Below, one piece after another: positions 1 to 8,400 of a stretch of 30,044 bases of DNA. Below the pieces are notes generated by a model, which was not told the DNA's origin, searched no databases, and saw only the letters and a program-made list of their open reading frames with translations. Numbering within the stretch: the stretch's first letter is position 1; the number at the start of each line of letters is the position of its first letter. Origin of the DNA: JAITWN01 sp964581365 (GTDB lineage Bacteria; Pseudomonadota; Gammaproteobacteria; SZUA-140); the NCBI GenBank assembly GCA_964581365.1, contig CAZOOF010000023.1, positions 1-30,044 on the forward strand, in the 5' to 3' direction. Position numbers and translations under genes: made by a program.

Positions 1-1274
1 ATCTGGGCCTGGTCATCATCGACGAGGAGCAGCGCTTCGGCGTACGGCAGAAGGAGCGGCTCAAGGCGCTGCGCGCCGAAGTCGACGTGCTCACACTGAC
101 GGCGACGCCGATCCCGCGCACGCTGAACATGGCGCTATCCGGTCTGCGCGAGCTGTCGATCATCGCCTCGCCGCCGCCGCGGCGCCTGGCGGTCAAGACC
201 TTCGTACGCGAATGGAACAAGTCCCTGTTGCGCGAGGCCTGCCTGCGCGAGATCCACCGCGGCGGTCAGGTCTACTTCCTGCACAACGAAGTGCGCACCA
301 TCGAGAAGGTAGCACGCGAGCTCGAGGGGATCGTCCCCGAGGCGCGCATGCGCATCGCGCATGGCCAGATGGCCGAGCGCGAGCTCGAAGGCATCATGCA
401 GGATTTCTATCACCAGCGCTTCAACATCCTGGTATGCACCACGATCATCGAGAGCGGCATCGACATCCCCAATGCCAACACGATCATCATCAACCGCGCT
501 GATCATCTCGGACTGGCGCAGCTCTACCAGCTGCGCGGCCGCGTCGGACGCTCGCACCACCAGGCCTACGCCTATCTCATCGTGCCGCCGCGCAAGGCGA
601 TGACCGCCGACGCGGTGAAGCGGCTGGAGGCGATCGAATCGATCGAGACGCTGGGAACCGGATTCACCCTGGCGACGCACGATCTGGAGATTCGCGGCGC
701 CGGCGAACTGCTCGGCGAGGGTCAGAGCGGTCAGATCCAGGAAGTCGGCTTCACCATGTACATGGAACTGCTGGAACGCGCGGTGGCAGCGCTGAAGGCG
801 GGACGCGAACCGCAACTGGACCAGCCGCTGGCACTCGACGCCGAGATCGAGCTCGGCGCGCCGGCGCTGATCCCGCAGGACTATGTGCCTGATGTCCACA
901 CCCGGCTGGTCATGTACAAGCGCATCGCCAGCACCGCAGACGCCGAGGAACTGCGCGAACTGCAGGTCGAGATGATCGATCGCTTTGGCCTGCTGCCCGA
1001 AGCCGCGAAGAACCTGTTCCGCATCGCCGAACTCAAGCGCATCGCCCTGCCCATGGGGGTACGCAAGATCGAACTCGGCGCGAACGAAGGCCGCCTGGTG
1101 TTTGGAACCGAGCCGAAGGTCGACAACGCGCGTCTGATTCCGCTCATTCAGGGCAAGGGTGGCTACCGCCTGCAGGGCACCGACAGGCTGCTCTTCCCGC
1201 TCCCGAAGGATGCGGACATGGAGCTGCGCGTTCGGACCACGATGGAACTGCTGGAGCATTTGCGGGCCGAGTGA
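1..1274 (+). CDS. mfd: Transcription-repair coupling factor Mfd, C-terminal part (5' truncated by window)
   Basis: Mfd is an ATP-driven DNA translocase that removes stalled RNA polymerase from damaged template and recruits UvrA. The open frame is already running at base 3, so the true start lies outside the window; about 423 residues are visible. The first residues contain the Walker B motif DEEQRFGV, followed by TATPIPRTL (motif III). The second RecA-like domain carries ESGIDIPNANTIII and QLYQLRGRVGRS (motifs V and VI). The tail after about residue 290, with DYVPDVHTRLVMYKRIA, is the TRCF C-terminal D7 domain that regulates UvrA binding. The related helicase RecG lacks this tail, so Mfd is the better call. 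The stop is TGA at 1272-1274, facing a convergent lipoprotein gene 52 bp away. No frameshift is seen. Confidence 0.97.
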   Translation, partial: LGLVIIDEEQRFGVRQKERLKALRAEVDVLTLTATPIPRTLNMALSGLRELSIIASPPPRRLAVKTFVREWNKSLLREACLREIHRGGQVYFLHNEVRTIEKVARELEGIVPEARMRIAHGQMAERELEGIMQDFYHQRFNILVCTTIIESGIDIPNANTIIINRADHLGLAQLYQLRGRVGRSHHQAYAYLIVPPRKAMTADAVKRLEAIESIETLGTGFTLATHDLEIRGAGELLGEGQSGQIQEVGFTMYMELLERAVAALKAGREPQLDQPLALDAEIELGAPALIPQDYVPDVHTRLVMYKRIASTADAEELRELQVEMIDRFGLLPEAAKNLFRIAELKRIALPMGVRKIELGANEGRLVFGTEPKVDNARLIPLIQGKGGYRLQGTDRLLFPLPKDADMELRVRTTMELLEHLRAE

Positions 1275-1307
1275 GCCGCGGAACAGATCAGCTCATCGCC
1301 TTGTGGA

Positions 1308-1335
1308 CGGCGCTGCTCTGCTCCGCTCAGCGCCG
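1308..1335. terminator. Hairpin between convergent mfd and lipoprotein genes
   Basis: CGGCGCTG (1308-1315) and CAGCGCCG (1328-1335) form an 8-bp perfect stem with a 12-nt loop, 33 bp after the mfd stop. The right arm overlaps the stop codon of the convergent gene (1327-1329). There is no T-run, so it may be a weak or Rho-assisted terminator or only an mRNA 3' hairpin. Confidence 0.35.
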
Positions 1336-2807
1336 CCGTCCCCGGCGATCGTCCTCCTCCTCTTCTTCATCCTCATCGTCTTCGTTATCACCCTCGCCGC
1401 GCTCCTCCTCATCGTCAACCGGCGGGGGATCGAGGCCGAGGGTGACGGCGAGCGCGCTTTCGCCGTTGGTCGCCATCAGCGTCAGCCGGTCTCCCTCCAT
1501 GGCGGCGAGACCGCGGTAACCGTCTCCCTGCAGGCGTCCACACCCACCGGGTTCACCGTCCTCGAGTCGAAGCTCCACCGAGTAGACGTTGACCGAGCTG
1601 TCTGGGACCCCGAAGACACCTTCCCAGAGACATCCGCGGGAGTCTCCGGCACCGCTCAGGCGGCCATCGGCGCTGATCGGCAGGACCAGCACGTAGTCGC
1701 CGCCGTCCTCGATCCGCGTCCATTGCCGGGCCAGCCGTGAAAGATCCGCTCCGGACGAAGCACCGGGCGCCGGGGCGAGATCGAAAGACAGGTTCTGAAA
1801 GAAGGTGAAACGGATCGACATGCGTCCTTCACTGAGCTCGCCAACGAAAGGCTCCGGCAAAGGCAGGGAGCTGCCGTTGGCCTCGTAACCGGAAGCGACC
1901 CCGCCGAAGCTGCCGTCGTCGCGCAGTTCCCAGTCCCCATCCCGCACGCGGCGGTCGCCGCCGAGCAGCATGCGGTTGCCGGAGAAGAGCCCCAGGATGT
2001 CGCCGTCATCGCTACGCCACGCGCCGGCCGGCGGCAGCAGCGCGGGTTCTTCGGGTTCCTCCGGCTCTTCGGGTTCTTCCGGTTCCTCGGGTTCTTCCGG
2101 TTCCTCGGGTTCTTCCGGTTCCTCNNNNNNNNNNNNNNNNNNNNNNNNNNNNNNNNNNNNNNNNNNNNNNNNNNNNNNNNNNNNNNNNNNNNNNNNNNNN
2201 NNNNNNNNNNNNNNNNNNNNNNNNCTGGTCCCTCCGGCTCCTGAGGGCCCTCGGGCTGTTGCGGCTGTTCCGGTTCCTCCGGTGGCTCGGGGCCCCGCGG
2301 AGGATCGTCCGGATCGTCGGGGCGCGTGCCCGAACTCAGTTCGTCGATATTACTGATGCCATCGCCATCATCGTCCGCATAGACATAGGCCTCGGCCTCC
2401 ACCGAGAGCGTGAGCGGCGCGCCACTGCTCACGTTCACCGTATCGCTCGCCCACGCCGCGAGCACCCAGGGCGCGCCATCGCTGCGCGCCACCTCGGGAT
2501 CGGCGTAGACGAATACCAGCCGGAACACATGTGGCCCGGCAGGCGCATCGAAGGCGAGCGTCACTGCTTCACCGCTGGTGTCCACTTCCGTCTCGCGGTG
2601 CAGCGGTTCGGACTCGTCGTCCATGTAAACCAGTACCTGCAAGCCTTCCGATCGCGGCAGATCGAGCACCGCCCGTGGCAGGGGAATCGCGGCAGAGGAT
2701 GATGGCGGCGGCGCCGCTTCACCGAGGCAACCGCTCAGAACCGCGACCGCGGATACCAGCGCATACCTCGCCGGCCGGAACGGAGCCATCGTGTTCCAGC
2801 GCTTCAT
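1327..2807 (-). CDS. Hypothetical lipoprotein with acidic EEP repeat, interrupted by assembly gap
   Basis: Function is not recognised. The start is ATG at 2807, overlapping the upstream stop as ATGA, which implies translational coupling. Residues 8-27 form a lipoprotein signal with lipobox L24-S-G-C27. A beta-rich region follows to about residue 140. DDDGDGISNIDEL (145-157) resembles a thrombospondin type 3 or EF-hand calcium loop. A Pro/Glu-rich linker then runs into the N gap (2125-2224). After the gap, nine EEP triplets lead to a soluble domain of about 200 residues beginning WRSDDGDILGLFSGNRMLLGG, and the protein ends in an acidic tail with a basic RRGRRR end. The frames on the two sides do not match across 100 N, but both sides are clearly one reading frame if the real gap length is 2 modulo 3. 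The likely location is outer-membrane anchored, with the EEP repeat as a stalk. Confidence 0.75.
2044..2124 (-). repeat. Tandem EEP-coding repeat (9 visible copies)
   Basis: Nine in-frame Glu-Glu-Pro triplets, read on the minus strand, come from alternating GAGGAACCG and GAAGAACCC units. This gives a 9-bp repeat with an 18-bp higher-order period. It abuts the N run directly, so the true array is longer than shown. The far side of the gap has degenerate Pro/Glu-rich versions of the same repeat. Confidence 0.9.
2125..2224. other. Assembly gap of exactly 100 N inside the EEP repeat
   Basis: Exactly 100 consecutive N is the conventional filler for a scaffold gap of unknown size. The flanks are the EEP repeat on one side and its degenerate continuation on the other, so the assembler probably failed on the tandem repeat. 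The size here should not be taken as real. Confidence 0.95.
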
Positions 2808-3493
2808 GGCACAGGCGCCGTGATCGTTACGGTGCCTACACCAGCGTCGGGAGCGGCCGGAGCATCGCCACCACCACCGCCGCCGCCTCCCGCGCCTGCC
2901 GCCACCGCCGCGACGGCAACCACCCCCAGGCCGATCCATACCCACCGTGGAAGTCCGCTGCGCTCGCCGCGGCTCCCGGCGAGTGCCGGTCCGCTCCCGC
3001 TGTCGGGTGTCGGCTGCGCGGGCGGCGCCAGTGGAATGCTGACAGCAGCCGACGATGAGGACGAGGTGGTTTCCTCCGCAGGAAGCACCGTGGTGACATA
3101 GGGATCAAAAAGACGGCCAAGCACGGTATTGCCGACCGTATCGCTGGCGCGGATGAAATACTCGATGCGCGGACCTGCGCCGGCGGGCAACTCGGCGACA
3201 TAGAAGTCACCGGCGCGATCGCGCCTCATGTGAGTCTGCCGGTACTCCTGCTCGCCGGCATTGCGGTAGAACAGCACCACCTCACCGACACCGCTGTCAT
3301 CCGCCACGCGCGCATGAATGCGCACGGGAGCATCAGCGCGATAGGCTTCCTGCGGGACGTGGGTGATGAGCGGCGGGGTGACATCGGCCGGCGCATTGCC
3401 CTGCGCGGGCGGCAGCGTATCCGCGGCCTGGAGCAGCAGCGGCGCGGCCATCAGGATCGCGATGATCGCCTTCCACTTTCGTCTCGCCATCAT
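2804..3493 (-). CDS. Secreted/membrane-anchored Ig-like domain protein with glycine-rich tail
   Basis: No specific function is recognised. The 229 residues begin MMARRKWK, with a signal peptide over residues 1-23. Residues 38-137 look like an Ig or fibronectin-type beta sandwich, with alternating strands such as APVRIHARVADDSGVGEVVLFYR and a closing RIEYFIRASDTVGN. A Ser/Pro-rich linker (139-180) leads to a hydrophobic segment (183-201, WVWIGLGVVAVAAVAAG) followed by eight consecutive glycines and a short tail. Such sandwich-plus-Gly tail proteins occur in proteobacterial envelope operons, but I cannot assign a partner with confidence. The ribosome site AGGAAGG lies 5 nt before the ATG at 3493. 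The gene is the first of a two-gene unit, overlapping the lipoprotein gene by ATGA. Confidence 0.8.
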   Translation of the reverse strand: MMARRKWKAIIAILMAAPLLLQAADTLPPAQGNAPADVTPPLITHVPQEAYRADAPVRIHARVADDSGVGEVVLFYRNAGEQEYRQTHMRRDRAGDFYVAELPAGAGPRIEYFIRASDTVGNTVLGRLFDPYVTTVLPAEETTSSSSSAAVSIPLAPPAQPTPDSGSGPALAGSRGERSGLPRWVWIGLGVVAVAAVAAGAGGGGGGGGDAPAAPDAGVGTVTITAPVP

Positions 3494-3556
3494 GGCAACC
3501 TTCCTCCCTGTCTCTGGACCGGTGGAAACGAGCGGACAGGCACTGCGATGGGCTGA

Positions 3557-3585
3557 TTGTTAGCACGCAGCAAACGGGCTGACAA
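3557..3585 (-). promoter_or_regulatory. Candidate sigma-70 promoter for the Ig-like/lipoprotein pair
   Basis: On the minus strand, TTGTCA (3580-3585; 5 of 6 to TTGACA) is followed by a 17-bp spacer and TAACAA (3557-3562; 3 of 6, or AACAAT with 18-bp spacing, 4 of 6). The predicted start near 3550 leaves a leader of about 57 nt before the ATG at 3493. Confidence 0.4.
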
Positions 3586-3794
3586 GCGGATCGGTCAGCG
3601 GACGGCTGAAGATGAGTCGAGAGGGCGAATCAGTCAGGGCACACGCGACTCCCCGCATCCGTATCGACACGAATGCAAGCGCATCCGCACCAGCTGCAAG
3701 TCGGCGAGGGCATGGGGATCAGTCCGGGGAGGCTCTGCGCGGGGCTGTCCCCTGCTGTGCAGCAGGGCTTCTCAGAGCTCAGCAATCCCGGATG

Positions 3795-3824
3795 CCGGGG
3801 CGGTCCCCTCCTTGAGACCGCCCG
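3795..3824 (-). terminator. Hairpin downstream of torF
   Basis: GGGCGGTC (3798-3805) and GACCGCCC (3815-3822) pair perfectly, extended by CC/GG with one bulged base, 12 bp past the torF stop. There is no clear T-run on the minus strand, so intrinsic termination is possible but not typical. Confidence 0.5.
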
Positions 3825-3836
3825 GCAAGGGAAAGA

Positions 3837-4592
3837 TCAGATGTCGAAAGCGTAGCTGATGGCCAGCACGATGGTGTCGTCGTATTCGGTATCCTCGCGG
3901 TCCTTGCCGGCGACGATGTAGGTGACCGACATATCGGCCCCGGTCTCGCCGATCGGATGCGACAGCGTCAGATCGAGATGACGGAAGTTGCTGTCCTTCG
4001 TCGTTTCCGTCCACCCCCGCTTGCTGTTTCCAGCATCGTCGTCGTCATAGGTCGAGTAGCCGAGCGTAGCGCCGAAAGTGAAATCGTATGGCAGCACGGT
4101 TTCATAGCCGGCAGTCCAGTAGATGTCTCCCGAGTTACCCCACCAGCCATCGTTGAGCAGATAACTGGCCGAAAGAGAGAACGGGCCGTAGCCGACACTG
4201 AGGTTGAGCTCGGTGAGGTCCGAATCGTCGACGCTGAGATAGTAGTACTGCAGCAGTCCGATATCGTAGCTCAGGCCGCCCGCTTCGCCGCCGTATCCCA
4301 CATAGAAGTTGTTCTCCACGGCGTTGGTGGAGTAGTCGTCGTCCTCATCCTTGTCATAGGTGTAGTCGAGACTCGAAGCCCACCACCCGGCATACAGACC
4401 GCCCTCGTGCGAATAATCGAGTCCGCCCTGAACCGCAGCGCCCGAGTTCTCATTGCCGATGCCGCGGAAGATGTACTTTGACACGACACCGATGTTTCCG
4501 CTCAGTTCCGCCTGAGCCGCCGTTGGCAGCGCCAGCACTGGAACCGCGCCCATGATCGCCACCACCAGACTGCTGACTTTCTTGCTCTGCAT
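3837..4592 (-). CDS. TorF-family putative porin (Gcw_chp)
   Basis: This is a predicted outer-membrane beta-barrel of the TorF/Gcw_chp family. Its 251 residues start with a signal peptide (1-28, cleaved after AAQA). The mature start LSGNIGVVSKYIFRGIGNENSGAAVQGGLDYSHEGGLYAGWW is the family hallmark, with strands SKYIFRG and GLYAGWWASSLDY. Alternating aromatic strands continue to the C-terminal ISYAFDI. Acidic loops such as YDKDEDDDYS may face outward. Members of this family often sit next to glnK-amtB, but no such genes follow here. A purine-rich GGGAGA lies about 9 nt before the ATG at 4592. A sigma-54 type promoter and NtrC-like site upstream suggest nitrogen-limitation control. The solute is unknown. 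Confidence 0.88.
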   Translation of the reverse strand: MQSKKVSSLVVAIMGAVPVLALPTAAQAELSGNIGVVSKYIFRGIGNENSGAAVQGGLDYSHEGGLYAGWWASSLDYTYDKDEDDDYSTNAVENNFYVGYGGEAGGLSYDIGLLQYYYLSVDDSDLTELNLSVGYGPFSLSASYLLNDGWWGNSGDIYWTAGYETVLPYDFTFGATLGYSTYDDDDAGNSKRGWTETTKDSNFRHLDLTLSHPIGETGADMSVTYIVAGKDREDTEYDDTIVLAISYAFDI

Positions 4593-4668
4593 TGCTCTTG
4601 TCTCCCTTCACCACACTCGGGTTGCTGTTCGATTTTTCGCTGAGACACAGGGTGTCCGCTCTGTGCTC

Positions 4669-4684
4669 TGCATTGACCATGCCA
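4669..4684 (-). promoter_or_regulatory. Sigma-54 (RpoN) type promoter of torF
   Basis: The minus strand reads TGGCATGGTCAATGCA. Against the consensus TGGCACGNNNNTTGCA it differs only at the last base of the -24 box and the first T of the -12 box. The invariant GG and GC are exactly 10 bp apart. The start site would be near 4658, giving a leader of about 66 nt. Confidence 0.65.
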
Positions 4685-4791
4685 TGCCACCTATCGAGCT
4701 GTTTTTATTAAGAAATACCCGCTTCTCATGGCGCCCGGAGATACTGTGGGAGGGCGCGCGCGCACCAGCGCGAATCGCGGCGAACGCGTTG

Positions 4792-4808
4792 TGCATCACT
4801 ATGGAGCA
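4792..4808. promoter_or_regulatory. NtrC-like enhancer site upstream of torF
   Basis: TGCATCA-CTA-TGGAGCA matches 12 of the 14 specified bases of the NtrC dyad TGCACCA-N3-TGGTGCA. Its centre (4800) is about 140 bp upstream of the predicted sigma-54 start, a normal enhancer distance. Only one good site is seen, while NtrC promoters often have two. Confidence 0.5.
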
Positions 4809-4826
4809 TGCGGGATCGCCCGCATG
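4807..4826. repeat. Inverted repeat CATGCGGG-N4-CCCGCATG
   Basis: An 8-bp perfect inverted repeat with a 4-bp spacer overlaps the end of the NtrC-like site by two bases. It could be an operator or a small hairpin. No regulator gene in the window points to an owner. Confidence 0.5.
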
Positions 4827-4909
4827 TCGGCAGTATGGTGATCGCGTTTCAATGAGGCGTCGAACTGCTCATTGACTCGGGAGAGCACACCAACGGCTCA
4901 GGAGGCTCT

Positions 4910-5380
4910 ATGGCGATTGCGCAGGCGGTTGCGAACTATCTGCGGGTGCATGAACTCCCGTATGAAACCATCAAGCACCCCAAGGCGGTTTCTTCGGCCC
5001 ATGTCGCCGAGGCTGCCCACATCCCCGGCGACCGGCTCGCCAAATCGGTGCTGCTGCAGGACGCGAACGGCTACGTCGTCGCCGTGCTGCCCGCAACGCG
5101 GAAACTGCATCTGGGCAAGCTCCGTCACCAGTTCGACCGGATGCTGGGACTGGCGACGGAAAAGGAAATCTCGGATATCTTCAGCGACTGCGACACGGGA
5201 GCCATCCCCGCGATCGGTCATGCCTATGATGTGACCACCGTGATCGATGACTCTCTGCTCGAGCAGCCGGACATCTACTTCGAAGCGGGCGATCACGAGG
5301 CACTCATCCACATGAATGGCCGGGACTTCCGGGCACTGATGGCGGATCTGCCCCACGGGCACTTCACCTTCCGCAGCTGA
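4910..5380 (+). CDS. YbaK/EbsC-family aminoacyl-tRNA deacylase
   Basis: This is a 156-residue stand-alone editing domain of the YbaK/ProX-type superfamily, which hydrolyses mischarged aminoacyl-tRNAs in the cytoplasm. Family features are K45 in RLAKSVLLQ (the conserved catalytic-region lysine), the GAIPAIG loop (97-103, the GXXP motif), and the late NGRDFRALM segment. The N-terminus YLRVHELPYETIKHPKAVSSAHVAEAAHIPG is typical. Which tRNA and amino acid are edited cannot be told from sequence; the closer subfamily looks like YeaK rather than E. coli YbaK. AGGAGG at 4900-4905 is 4 nt before the ATG, a rather tight spacing. The gene stands alone, convergent with the RND gene 29 bp downstream. Confidence 0.88.
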   Translation: MAIAQAVANYLRVHELPYETIKHPKAVSSAHVAEAAHIPGDRLAKSVLLQDANGYVVAVLPATRKLHLGKLRHQFDRMLGLATEKEISDIFSDCDTGAIPAIGHAYDVTTVIDDSLLEQPDIYFEAGDHEALIHMNGRDFRALMADLPHGHFTFRS

Positions 5381-5409
5381 ATACCGCTCAGGCAGGAGGC
5401 GACGGCGGC

Positions 5410-8400
5410 TCAGGCCGCCGCCGCCCTTTCACGGCGCCGCTGTAGCCGGTTCTCGATGAGCGAGTACACCGCCGGCACCACCACCAGCGCGAGCAGCGTC
5501 GAGCTGATCATGCCGCCGATCACCGCCACCGCGAGCGGCTCGATCGTGTCGGAGCCGGCGCCGAGTCCGGTCGCCGCCGGCATGAGCGCGAGGATCAGGG
5601 TCATCGAGGTCATCAGCACCGGCCGCATTCGTATCGGGCACGCCAGCCGTAGCGCCTCGTCGACGCCCTTCCCCTCCGCCCGGTACTGATTGGTCAGATC
5701 GACGAGCAGGATCGAGTTCTTCGCTACCAGACCGATCAGCAGGATCATGCCTATCATCGAGAAGATGTTGAGCGTGTGGCCGGTCAGCCACAGGGCGACG
5801 AGGCCACCGATCACCGCCAGCGGCTGCGCCATCATGATGATGAAGGGCTGGACGAAGGAATTGAACTGGCTCGCCAGCACCATGTACACCAGCACCGTGG
5901 CGAGCACGAACACGAACATGATGTAACCCGCGGTCTTCTCGAATTCGTCGGCTTCGCCGAGCATGCGGATGGAATATCCCAGTGGAAGCTCCTCGCCGGC
6001 GACGCGCCGCACAATGTTGACCGCCTCGCCGAGCGCGATTTCCGGTGTGGCATAGAAATTGGCCGAGTACTGCAGGTTGTAGCGCGAGATCACCGCCGGC
6101 GCGATGGTCTCCTGGAATCCGGCCACCGTGTCGAGGCGAATCATGTCGCCCGCCTCGTTACGCAGGTAGATCCGCTTGAGATCCTCGGCCACGGTGAGGC
6201 GGCCCTCGGCGGCCTTCAGGCGGACGTCGTAGCGCTCGCCGTCACCCGGCTGATCGTTGTACTTGGCGATGTCCACGCCTCCGGCCAGTACGTTGGCGGC
6301 GAAGGCCACGTCGCGGCTGTTGAGTCCCAGCGATGCGGCCCGTTCACGATCCACCTCGAGCACCAGCTGCGGCAGATCGAGCTGCAGGTCCAGATCGAGA
6401 CGACCAATCTCGGGATGCTCGGTTGCGAGACGATCGCGAATTCGGGTGGCGAGATCGGCGACCCGCGTCAGGTCCGGACCACGGACCACGAACTGCAGCG
6501 GATCGCCGCGCTGCCCGCCGATGATCGGCACCGGCGTGGCGAAGGCGCGCGCCCCGGGAAGCTGAGCGAGTTTGCCGTTGATGCGCGGAATCACATCCTG
6601 CTGACGCTCGCGGCGCTCCTCGCGCGGCTGCATGCGGACGAAGGCAAAGGCCTGGTTGACCTGGCCCTGATCCCCAAGGCCAATGGCAGTGAAGTAACTG
6701 CGCACCGAGGGTTCACCGGCAAGGATCGCCTCGACCGCGCGCAGCCGGGTATCGGTGTACTCGATGCCGGAACCGAGCGGCGTACGCAGGATGATCAGGA
6801 ACTGACCCTCGTCCTCCTCGGGAGTGAAAGCCTTGCCAATCGCCTGCAGGAACCATCCGGATGAGACGACCAGTGCCGCGGTGAGCGCGATGGTAAGCCA
6901 GCGATGCGACAGGGCCAGGTCGAGCAGCCGGCGGTAGCCGCGATCGAGAGCGCGGAATCCATTCTCGAAGACCCAGTACATGCGCCCGTGCGATTCGGTG
7001 ACCCGCAGATAGCGGGAACACAGCATCGGGGTGAGCGTCACGGCGACGAAATAGGAAATCAGCACGCCGACCGAGACCACCACCGCGAAGGACTCGAAGA
7101 AACGGCCCATGATGCCGCCCATGAAGGCGACCGGAGCGAAGATCGCCACCAGCGCCAGTGTCGTCGCCAGGATCGCGAACACGACCTGATTGGTGCCGGT
7201 CAGCGCGGCCCGATGCGGATCGGGGTCGATCGTCTCGCGATGTCGGTAGATGTTCTCCAGCACCACGATGGCGTCATCGACGACCACACCGATCAGCAGC
7301 AGCAGCGCGAGCAGGGTCAGCGAGTTGAAGGTGTAGCCGAAGAAATACATGACGGCGACGGCGCCGAGCAGGGACACCGGAATGGCGAGCGCGATGATGA
7401 TGGTGGCGCGCAGGTTCTTGAGGAACAGCAGCACCACCAGTCCGGCAAGCAATGTGCCCAGCACGATCTTGTCGAGCAGCGCGGCGACCATCTCGCGGAT
7501 GAAGATCGACTGATCGGACGCGATGGTGGCCCGCATGCCCGGCGGCAGCTGCGGAATGAGTTCTTCCTCGAGACGGCGCTTCACTTCATCGACGATCGCC
7601 ACCGTGTTCGCGCCGGCGACCTTGACGATACCGAGTCCGACCGTGGGATCGCCGTTGAAGCGGGCGAGACGGCGGAAATCCTCCAGACCGTCTTCGATCG
7701 TCGCCACGTCACCGAGCTGGATCGTCGCGCCGTCGCGGTGGGCAATGACGAGCCCGGCAAACTCCTCCGGCGCGTGATACTCGAGATCGAGCTTGATCAG
7801 GCGCTCAGTGTTGCCGGAAACCAGGAAGCCGCCCGGCAGCTGGAAGTGTTCCCGGGCGAAGGCGTCGGCCACATCCTGCACCGTCAAGCCGAGGGATGTG
7901 AGCCGCTCGGGATGCAGATGGATGCGGATGGTCCGGTCACGGCGCCCGCCGAGGCGCACCTCGCCGACCCCATCGATCGTCTCCAGCGCCTTTTTCATGA
8001 CGTTGCGGGCGTACTGATTGAGCTGCTGCTGAGTGCGGTCGCCCTGCAGCGAAATCCACATGATCGGTGAAGCGTCGGTCTCGACCTTGGCCACCACCGG
8101 CGGATCGGCGTCCTCGGGCAGCTGGCGCAGCACCTGATTGACCTTGGCCTGAACCTCGTTGAAGGCGACGTCGATGTCCTTATCGAGATTGAACTGGATT
8201 GCCACGATCGAGGTGCTCGGCACCGAGTTCGACATCACCGCATCGATCCCCGGCACCGAGTTGACGGCCGATTCGATGATGTTGGTGATCGAGGCATCGA
8301 CTACATCGGGGTTGGCGCCCGGCAGCGAAGTGGTCACCGAAACAACGGGAAAATCGATGCGCGGGAAGCGGTCCATGCCGATCCGGTCGAGCGCGACCAG

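Larger units (their letters stand above)
3494..3836. other. Intergenic region between the Ig-like gene and torF
   Basis: This stretch of 343 bp has no convincing gene. The short plus-strand frames here (for example from 3557 and 3673) have no family resemblance, and their composition is arginine, serine and proline rich as expected of out-of-frame GC-rich DNA. It holds the candidate promoter at 3557-3585, a perfect inverted repeat CCTGCTG-TG-CAGCAGG at 3751-3766, and the hairpin after torF at 3795-3824. Confidence 0.6.
4593..4909. other. Divergent regulatory region between torF and the YbaK-family gene
   Basis: This 317 bp separates two divergent genes and holds no credible ORF. It contains the sigma-54 type promoter (4669-4684), an AT-rich patch around 4698-4715, an NtrC-like site (4792-4808) and an 8-bp inverted repeat (4807-4826). 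I do not see a good sigma-70 promoter for the plus-strand gene. A TTGACT at 4872 has no matching -10. Confidence 0.6.

Noticed and set aside
135..1259. 374-codon open frame on the minus strand opposite mfd
   Set aside because: It is a GC-driven shadow: mfd is certain in the other frame and the antisense product has no family features.
2044..2124. CRISPR-like short repeat array
   Set aside because: The 9/18-bp units are contiguous, have no spacers and code for in-frame Glu-Glu-Pro.
3557..3859. Small plus-strand frames in the torF/Ig-like gap
   Set aside because: They have no ribosome site or family resemblance, overlap the torF end, and have out-of-frame composition.
5776..8070. Long plus-strand frames opposite the RND permease (5776-6864 and 6904-8070)
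   Set aside because: They lie wholly opposite a certain gene, and their His/Arg/Asp/Gln-rich composition is typical of antisense frames in GC-rich DNA.
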